A DNA stretch of 64,000 bases, from contig JACKFU010000001.1 of NCBI GenBank assembly GCA_020632295.1, positions 248,001-312,000 of the forward strand. Reading direction: 5' to 3'. Within the stretch, counting starts at the first letter, position 1, and each line of letters starts with the position of its first letter. A program made the position numbers and the translations under genes. A model generated the notes under the pieces. That model saw nothing but the letters and a program-made list of their open reading frames with translations. It was not told the origin of the DNA and made no database searches. This stretch comes from Candidatus Peribacteria bacterium. Its GTDB lineage: Bacteria > Patescibacteriota > Gracilibacteria > Peribacterales > Peribacteraceae. Below are positions 59,005 through 64,000 of the stretch, piece by piece.

Positions 59005-59033
59005 AAAAAAGCCGGCTCCCGAGGGAGCCGGCA
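59005..59033 (-). terminator. strong terminator of the STAS operon
   Basis: On the minus strand GCCGGCTCCC and GGGAGCCGGC form a 9-10-bp stem with a short loop, followed by six T. Confidence 0.9.
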
Positions 59034-59048
59034 AGTAGGTGCAGAGCG

Positions 59049-59405
59049 TTATTCTGGAAGCAGCGCTGCCTCCAAATCGTAAACGATTTGGAGGGTGTGC
59101 GTTGGTATGCACATTTCTATGCACATGTGCACTGCCTCTGTCATTCTACAGAGACAAACTGCCACACCCGCTTCGCTTAGTACTTGAAGACACTTTGCAA
59201 AAGCGGTAACACTTCCGTAGTCAACTTGAGCAGCACGATTGAAATCGAAGATGATTTTTCTTGGGGGTTTTTGTGCGATAGTTTGCACAATATCCACCAA
59301 GACCATTACGTCACCCCCGGAAACATAGCAGTCTTTGAAGGCAAGGATTACAATCTCGCCTTCATTGAGATTTACTATTTCCAACGTTCTTGTGTCTATC
59401 GGCAT
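59049..59405 (-). CDS. STAS-like protein (second of the pair)
   Basis: A 118-residue protein with STAS-like alternation: EIVILAFKDCYVSGGDVMVL, RKIIFDFNRAAQVDYGSVTA and a C-terminal helix. Anti-sigma-factor antagonists have a phosphorylatable Ser/Thr in a DSSG loop; here the loop is VDYGS. It is translationally linked to the first STAS gene (10-nt overlap) and ends just before a strong terminator. Possible partner of a sigma or kinase system elsewhere. Confidence 0.6.
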   Translation of the reverse strand: MPIDTRTLEIVNLNEGEIVILAFKDCYVSGGDVMVLVDIVQTIAQKPPRKIIFDFNRAAQVDYGSVTAFAKCLQVLSEAGVAVCLCRMTEAVHMCIEMCIPTHTLQIVYDLEAALLPE

Positions 59406-59782
59406 GACTCATCCTCCGTTTTGACGAACCGACACGCAGAAGTGACGTCCCTTCGTATCGGGAAGTGCCGTCGTAGTTGAGAGATTGTCAGCACTTGCAT
59501 CATTTGTAGTTGCAATGCACAAAATGCATAGCGAATGTTGCGGTTTGTAGCCTGCTCGTCAAAGCGCATTAATGCGCCAATCATTGTGGTAGTCATGAAT
59601 TCTACTTCCGCGAAATTCACGACCAACTTTTTCGATTTGTTGGCAAAACCCAAGAGCACTTCCAACTCGTGCGTGATTGATTGGATAGTTCCCAGTGTGA
59701 GCACTTTCTTTTCTGTTAGGGTTGCCACTACGATACCTTCTTTGTCTGTTTCCACGTTAAAATGTAGCCATTCATAGCCCAT
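59396..59782 (-). CDS. STAS-domain protein (first of the pair)
   Basis: A 128-residue protein. GIVVATLTEKKVLTLGTI, KKLVVNFAEVEFMTTTMIGA and LMRFDEQATNRN follow the SpoIIAA-like STAS pattern, in which the usual D-S-S-G loop reads MTTTM, so a Thr could be the phosphorylation site. A GGAG ribosome-binding site lies 7 nt upstream of the ATG. The FliA/WhiG-type sigma factor at 15490 is a conceivable target of such a regulator, but nothing in the sequence links the two. Confidence 0.68.
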   Translation of the reverse strand: MGYEWLHFNVETDKEGIVVATLTEKKVLTLGTIQSITHELEVLLGFANKSKKLVVNFAEVEFMTTTMIGALMRFDEQATNRNIRYAFCALQLQMMQVLTISQLRRHFPIRRDVTSACRFVKTEDESCR

Positions 59783-59819
59783 GAGATTTCTCCATTAATG
59801 TGAAAGATCGCTCTGCGTT

Positions 59820-59868
59820 GACACGACGCGTGTCGGGCAGATCATGACATGTTAAGAAAAATTGTCAA
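59820..59868 (-). promoter_or_regulatory. promoter and inverted repeat upstream of the STAS pair
   Basis: On the minus strand TTGACA (59863-59868), 16 nt, CATGAT (59841-59846). A perfect inverted repeat GACACG-ACG-CGTGTC (59820-59834) lies just downstream at the predicted transcript 5' end and could be an operator or leader hairpin. Confidence 0.5.
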
Positions 59869-60467
59869 ACTCTTTCCAGTGCAATGTCTCCTTTGCGCAG
59901 AATATGCAGCATGCCGGTAGAGACATCCACTACGGTGGAAGCGTCGCGTATCTGTAGTGGGCCATCATCCAGAATGATATCGGGCACAGCCTCGAGGTCT
60001 TCTACAGAGTAGGGGTTTTCTTTTCCGTGCAGGTTAGCCGATGTCGTTGAGAGCGGAGAGCCGAATGCTTCCACAAGGGCACTGGCGGTTGGGTGTGAGG
60101 AGATGCGGAGACCGATTGAGGGAGTTGGGAGGAGGGAGGAGGGAGTTGGGAGGAGGGATTTTGGTGCATCGGTGCGCTCTTTGAGGATGATAGTGAGGGG
60201 GCCTGGGAGATACTTCTGTGCGAGCTGCTCTGCAAGATCATTCCATTCCAAATACTGCTTTGCTTGGTCGATGGATGCAAAGAGCGCGCTTACGGGCATG
60301 GTGTCTGGTCGGTGTTTTATGGTGAAGAGCTTTGTTACCGCATCGATATTAGTGAGATCGCAGGCAAGTCCATAACACGTCTCTGTGGCATGGGCGACGA
60401 CGCCGCCATTTCGTAGTACGTCGAGTGCCTGCTGTATGCCTTCTTGGGATGATGGTACTACCTTCAT
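59865..60467 (-). CDS. threonylcarbamoyl-AMP synthase YrdC/Sua5 type
   Basis: It makes threonylcarbamoyl-AMP for the t6A37 modification of ANN-decoding tRNAs. The motifs GGVVAHATETCYGLACD, IKHRPDTMPVSALF, the lysine KYLPGPLTIILK and SPLSTTSANLHG are intact in 200 residues. Between residues 103 and 116 an in-frame repeat (LLPTPSSLLPTPS) from a GGAGGGAGTTG tandem repeat lengthens a loop before GLRISSHP. The ATG overlaps the dnaE stop by 4 nt. Confidence 0.93.
   Translation of the reverse strand: MKVVPSSQEGIQQALDVLRNGGVVAHATETCYGLACDLTNIDAVTKLFTIKHRPDTMPVSALFASIDQAKQYLEWNDLAEQLAQKYLPGPLTIILKERTDAPKSLLPTPSSLLPTPSIGLRISSHPTASALVEAFGSPLSTTSANLHGKENPYSVEDLEAVPDIILDDGPLQIRDASTVVDVSTGMLHILRKGDIALERV
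60119..60158. repeat. GGAGGAGGGAGTTGG tandem repeat inside the YrdC/Sua5 gene
   Basis: About two and a half imperfect units of 19-20 nt, in frame; see the gene entry. The encoded insertion lies in a loop, so the reading frame and the conserved motifs survive. Confidence 0.8.
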
Positions 60468-63400
60468 GTATTTTGTATGATGTATTTGTTCTTAACATCT
60501 TCAATTTTCTTTTCGAGTACCATCGACATATTCACGGTTAATGGAAGGGGAATGTGCTGGTTGCCGATTTTCAGCTGCACTTTCTCTTTGCCGGGATATG
60601 TTTGGAGCACCTCTTTAATGTCCATGAGTAGCTTCTTGGGTGCTCTATCGGGAAGTTCAATTGTATGAATAGAAATGCTTGGCTTAGGCGCAGAGACGCT
60701 CTGCACGATGAGTCGTAGTGCGTCTTCCATATTCATTCCTTTAAGGATCCACTGTCCCAGCGGGCCGAGAAATTCTTCGGGTGTTTGCTCCTCTGTTTCG
60801 ACATGCATGGTTTCGCCAGCCACAACGTTCCCTTCTTCGTCTACTACTTCTATTGCATCTTCTTCGATGGTTGTTCGGGTGACGACCAGTCCTTTCTTTG
60901 CCTCCTGCTCATCGAAGAATCCTTGCTCTTTGGCGCTTTGAATCATGCGTGTAAGCGAAGCTTTCTTTATGGCATCTGCACGTATTTGGAGTTGGCCACC
61001 TCGCAGATCGAGCGTGCCTCCCACGACAAGCACCGTATCGGGTTCTTCGAGATATAGCGCTGCATCCGCGTATGTTCGTGGGAAGAGAGTGATTTCAATT
61101 TTGCCCGTTGGGTCTTCTACAAAGACGATGGCCATGGTGTCTCCCTTCTTGGTGGTAATTTTTTTAACACCTTCCACAATACCTGCAACGGTTATTTTCT
61201 TGCCAACATCTTTTGTCGTGAGAGTACTGAGGAGTTGCGCTTTCTTGCCGATGTACTTACTTAGGCCTGCAAGAGGGTGACTGGAGATATACATTCCCAT
61301 TGTCTCTTTCTCCCACTGTAATTTTTGCTGTAGTGTTGCCTCTTCTGTTTTAGGGAATTCGATGGTTGCACTGTCACTGTCACTCATCTGTGAGAATAAA
61401 TCTGTTTGTTGACTACTGACATCGCCAATGGATTTTGCATAATCGACGATCTTATCGTAGTGCTCTACAACTTGGCGTCTTTCGCCAAGAGAATCGAGTG
61501 CGCCGGATTTTGCGAGCGCTTCGAGCGTCTTCTTGTTGAGAATTTTCGCAGGTATGCGTTTTGCAAAGTCTTCGAGGCCTGTAAATTTCCCCCCTTCCAT
61601 TCTTGCGGCAATGACTTGGAGTACCGAACTATCGCCAATGCCTTTGATGGCGGTGAGCCCGAAACGGATAGCATCACTATCGCCATTGTGTCCGGGTAGT
61701 GCTGTAAAGTGACGAAGCGATTCATTGATATCTGGAGGAAGCACCTCGATGCCCATTTGCCTACATTCATCAATTTCAATCATCACACGGTCGGTGCGCT
61801 GCGCATCGGCAGAGAGGAGGGCAGCCATAAATTCCGTTGGATAGTTTGCCTTAAGATACGCTGTTTCGTAGGCAATACGCGCGTATCCTGCTGCATGGGA
61901 CTTGTTAAATCCATAGCCGGCAAATGGCGTAATAACATCGTCGAAAATTTTCTCTGCCAATTTCTTCTGGTATCCCTTTGCAGTTGCGCCGCTAATAAAT
62001 TTCTCACGTTGCGCATCAAGTTCTGCTTTAATTTTTTTACCGATGGCGCGCCTCAAGATATCTGCTTCGCCCAGTGAGTACCCAGCGAATGTTTGGGCAA
62101 TTTGCAAAATCTGCTCTTGGTAAATTCCGATACCGTAGGTTGGCTTAAGAATGGGTTCAAGATCTTGGTGCAAATACTGCACCTGTTCTTTGCCATGCTT
62201 ACGTTTGATGTAACTTGGAATCCATTCCATCGGTCCCGGTCGGTATAAAGAGACCATAGCGACAATGTCGCTGAACTCTGTTGGCTTGAGTTGTTTTAGG
62301 TACCTGCGCATACCGCCAGATTCCAACTGAAACACACCAGTGGTATCTCCTTTTTGGAGAAGAGAAAATGTTTTTTTGTCCTCGAGCGGAATGGCGGCAA
62401 TATCGATGTCCTTCTCGTGGGTCCGCTTGATTATTTCTAATGTTGTTTGAATAACGGTTAAGTTCATGAGGCCGAGGAAATCCATCTTTAGAAGCCCGAG
62501 TGCTTCGAGTGGTTTAGCCGAAGATTGGGTAATAATGGTTTGGTCATCCTTTGGTGCACGTTGGAGTGCGGTGTACTGCACGGTTGGCTCCTCGGTAATA
62601 ATCACACCGCATGCGTGAACAGAAACGTGACGTGCTTTTCCTTCGAGCTTCAGTGCTGTATCGATAATTTTTCGATAGGTTTCATTGCTGTCGTATACAC
62701 TTTTAAGCTCTGGTGTTTCGAGCGCCTCGCTTAAGGTTGTTCCCGGGCGCTCGGGGATGAGTTTTGCAAGTGTGTTCATTTCCATAAACGGTACGCCGTA
62801 TGCTCTTCCTACATCTTTTACTGCTGCGCGTGCGGCCAGTGTTCCAAATGTGCAGATTTGCACAACACGATCGCTCCCGTATTTTTCACGAACGTACTCA
62901 AGTACTTCGTCCCGTCTGTTATCGGCAAAGTCGATATCCACATCCGGCATGGAGATGCGTTCGGGGTTGAGGAATCGCTCGAAGAGGAGGCCGTGCTCCA
63001 GTGGGTCGAGTGCGGTGATACCAAGGCAGTAACTCACTAGTGATCCTGCGGCAGATCCTCGCCCCGGCCCTACGGTAATCCCCCTGCGCTTCGCCTCGTT
63101 GACGAAATCTGCAACGATTAAGAAGTATCCTGCAAAGCCCATTTTCTCAATGATGCCTAGTTCGTAGTTGAGTCGTTCGCGCTGCAATTCTGTTTGCTCT
63201 GGATACTTTTGTACGAATCCTTTCTCGCTTTGCTCTCGTAAATACTCCACCTCTGTTACCTTCTCTGGCGTTGGGAACGTTGGAATGTGATACGTTCCAA
63301 AATCTAGTGTTACATTGCATCGATCTGCGATGACTTTTGTGTTTTCCAGTGCTTCTGGCACATGAGAGAAGAGTGGTTCTAGTTCTTCGTATGGGCGCAT

Positions 63401-64000
63401 GGAGAAATCGGAATCTCGCATGCTGAACCTGCTTGGGTCATCGACGCGAGCATTCTTTTGAATGCAGAGCAGAACATCGTGTGCTTCAGCATCTCCATGC
63501 CGACAGTAGTGACTGTTGCATGTTGCGACAACTGGTACGTTGAGTTCCTTTCCCCAGTGAATGAGCTGTTGGTTTATCTCTGCTTGTCCGGTGACATTGG
63601 GTAATTCCATTAGCTCGAAGTAGAGGTTGTCCTGCCCAAAGAATTCGCGATACTTTTCTGTCAGGCTGCGTATGCGCTGCCCGTCTTCTGCCAGTGCTGC
63701 CTGAGGGATTGCTCCACTCATTGGTCCTGTGAGTGCAATGAGTCCTTTGCCATGTTCTTTAAGCAATGCATCATCAACACGGGGTTTGTAGTACATACCG
63801 TCTAGAGCTGCCTTTGTTGCGAGTTGCAAGAGGTTTTCGTATCCCTCCTGCGTCTCTGCAAGCAGCACCAGCGGGTAGCGTTTTGTATCTGTTCCACTTT
63901 CTTTGTCATGCCGGGTACGTGCTGCGATGTATGTTTCGAGGCCAAGGATGGGTTTGACTCCTGCGCTCTTCGCTACTTTGTAGAACTCGATTAGTCCGTA
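60464..64000 (-). CDS. dnaE: DNA polymerase III alpha subunit, 5' end outside window
   Basis: The frame is open through the right edge, so the GTG at 63868 is not the start; 44 more residues (YGLIEFYKVAKSAGVKPILG and on) are visible upstream. PHP domain remnants, the polymerase palm with MPDVDIDFADNRRDEVLEY, the fingers (GPGRGSAAGSLVSYCLG), the thumb, the helix-hairpin-helix region and an OB domain (ITVAGIVEGVKKITTKKGD) are all recognisable. The C-terminal tail after about residue 1000 is extended relative to E. coli DnaE. It forms an overlapping unit with the YrdC/Sua5 gene. Confidence 0.96.
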   Translation of the reverse strand, partial: YGLIEFYKVAKSAGVKPILGLETYIAARTRHDKESGTDTKRYPLVLLAETQEGYENLLQLATKAALDGMYYKPRVDDALLKEHGKGLIALTGPMSGAIPQAALAEDGQRIRSLTEKYREFFGQDNLYFELMELPNVTGQAEINQQLIHWGKELNVPVVATCNSHYCRHGDAEAHDVLLCIQKNARVDDPSRFSMRDSDFSMRPYEELEPLFSHVPEALENTKVIADRCNVTLDFGTYHIPTFPTPEKVTEVEYLREQSEKGFVQKYPEQTELQRERLNYELGIIEKMGFAGYFLIVADFVNEAKRRGITVGPGRGSAAGSLVSYCLGITALDPLEHGLLFERFLNPERISMPDVDIDFADNRRDEVLEYVREKYGSDRVVQICTFGTLAARAAVKDVGRAYGVPFMEMNTLAKLIPERPGTTLSEALETPELKSVYDSNETYRKIIDTALKLEGKARHVSVHACGVIITEEPTVQYTALQRAPKDDQTIITQSSAKPLEALGLLKMDFLGLMNLTVIQTTLEIIKRTHEKDIDIAAIPLEDKKTFSLLQKGDTTGVFQLESGGMRRYLKQLKPTEFSDIVAMVSLYRPGPMEWIPSYIKRKHGKEQVQYLHQDLEPILKPTYGIGIYQEQILQIAQTFAGYSLGEADILRRAIGKKIKAELDAQREKFISGATAKGYQKKLAEKIFDDVITPFAGYGFNKSHAAGYARIAYETAYLKANYPTEFMAALLSADAQRTDRVMIEIDECRQMGIEVLPPDINESLRHFTALPGHNGDSDAIRFGLTAIKGIGDSSVLQVIAARMEGGKFTGLEDFAKRIPAKILNKKTLEALAKSGALDSLGERRQVVEHYDKIVDYAKSIGDVSSQQTDLFSQMSDSDSATIEFPKTEEATLQQKLQWEKETMGMYISSHPLAGLSKYIGKKAQLLSTLTTKDVGKKITVAGIVEGVKKITTKKGDTMAIVFVEDPTGKIEITLFPRTYADAALYLEEPDTVLVVGGTLDLRGGQLQIRADAIKKASLTRMIQSAKEQGFFDEQEAKKGLVVTRTTIEEDAIEVVDEEGNVVAGETMHVETEEQTPEEFLGPLGQWILKGMNMEDALRLIVQSVSAPKPSISIHTIELPDRAPKKLLMDIKEVLQTYPGKEKVQLKIGNQHIPLPLTVNMSMVLEKKIEDVKNKYIIQNT

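Noticed and set aside
1..64000. Alternative genetic code with UGA read as glycine
   Set aside because: Conserved genes end properly at TGA (for example mfd, and the ATGA overlaps of pyrB/pyrC and the toxin pairs) and contain no internal TGA.
1..64000. CRISPR array or cas genes
   Set aside because: No regularly spaced direct repeats with unique spacers and no Cas-like proteins were seen; the repeats found are tandem or dispersed without spacers.

Overview
The window looks like chromosomal DNA of a Candidate Phyla Radiation (Patescibacteria) bacterium, most likely a Peregrinibacteria/Peribacteria-type lineage. Supporting signs are compact genes with many 4-nt and TAATG overlaps, a type IV pilus system in place of other appendages, RNase J, many orphan secreted and coiled-coil proteins, and -10 boxes that sit only 5-9 nt before start codons (apparently leaderless mRNAs). 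TGA is read as stop, so this is not a UGA-Gly lineage. Phylum is inference from gene content, not from a marker tree.

Layout. 1-9 kb: end of a ComM-type AAA+ protein, pyrF, an SLH-domain surface protein, tRNA-Arg(CCU), a GIY-YIG protein, a GNAT enzyme, two orphan secreted proteins (a WPxWIG-motif protein and a seven-repeat Cys-rich protein), murA and lspA. 8.6-9.8 kb: two orphan MazF/PemK toxins set between three copies of one promoter-containing repeat, the last of which leads into nusA. 11-19 kb: a DEDDh exonuclease fused to a decayed DinG-like helicase, a sugar-phosphate transferase, RNase P RNA, a FliA/WhiG-type sigma factor, tRNA-Thr(UGU) with an abutting RelBE-type pair, and a Cache-HAMP-PAS histidine kinase. 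19.3-27.4 kb: a type IV pilus operon (response regulator, PilB, PilC, four pseudopilins, then the major pilin). 27.4-33.5 kb: purH, a PurD-like ATP-grasp enzyme, a methyltransferase, recR, smpB, a candidate small RNA, the prepilin peptidase and an LPDTG-bearing protein. 33.5-48.9 kb: a Phd/YoeB pair, a nucleotidyltransferase, a membrane pseudo-phosphatase with a predicted propeller, RNase J, an MscS-like protein, an N-formylglutamate amidohydrolase-like enzyme, pyrB-pyrC, a Wzx flippase, an Fn3 protein, a ComEC-type metallo-beta-lactamase, the second WPxWIG protein and a GlmU-like enzyme. 48.96-49.3 kb: a dense DnaA-box cluster, the probable replication origin. 49.3-64 kb: dnaN, mfd, three coiled-coil orphans around tRNA-Leu(UAG), aspS, nrdR, two STAS proteins, the tRNA threonylcarbamoylation enzyme YrdC/Sua5, and dnaE running off the right edge.

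Genes that work together. PilB, PilC, the pseudopilins, the major pilin and PilD make an almost complete type IV pilus assembly set, with a receiver protein at the head of the operon. pyrF, pyrC, pyrB and purH show partial de novo nucleotide synthesis. dnaN, dnaE, mfd and recR cover replication and repair. smpB and rnj belong to RNA quality control. A sugar-phosphate transferase, a flippase and a nucleotidyltransferase point to surface polysaccharide.

The most unusual points are: a two-member family of tiny secreted proteins with paired WPxWIG motifs; the iterated promoter/toxin cassette; pseudopilins carrying an LVIVD-type propeller and a His/Asp-rich metal-binding-like segment; a PilC with a histone-like N-terminal tail; the inactivated exonuclease-helicase fusion; and families of short tandem repeats found both between genes and in frame inside conserved enzymes such as PurH and YrdC.
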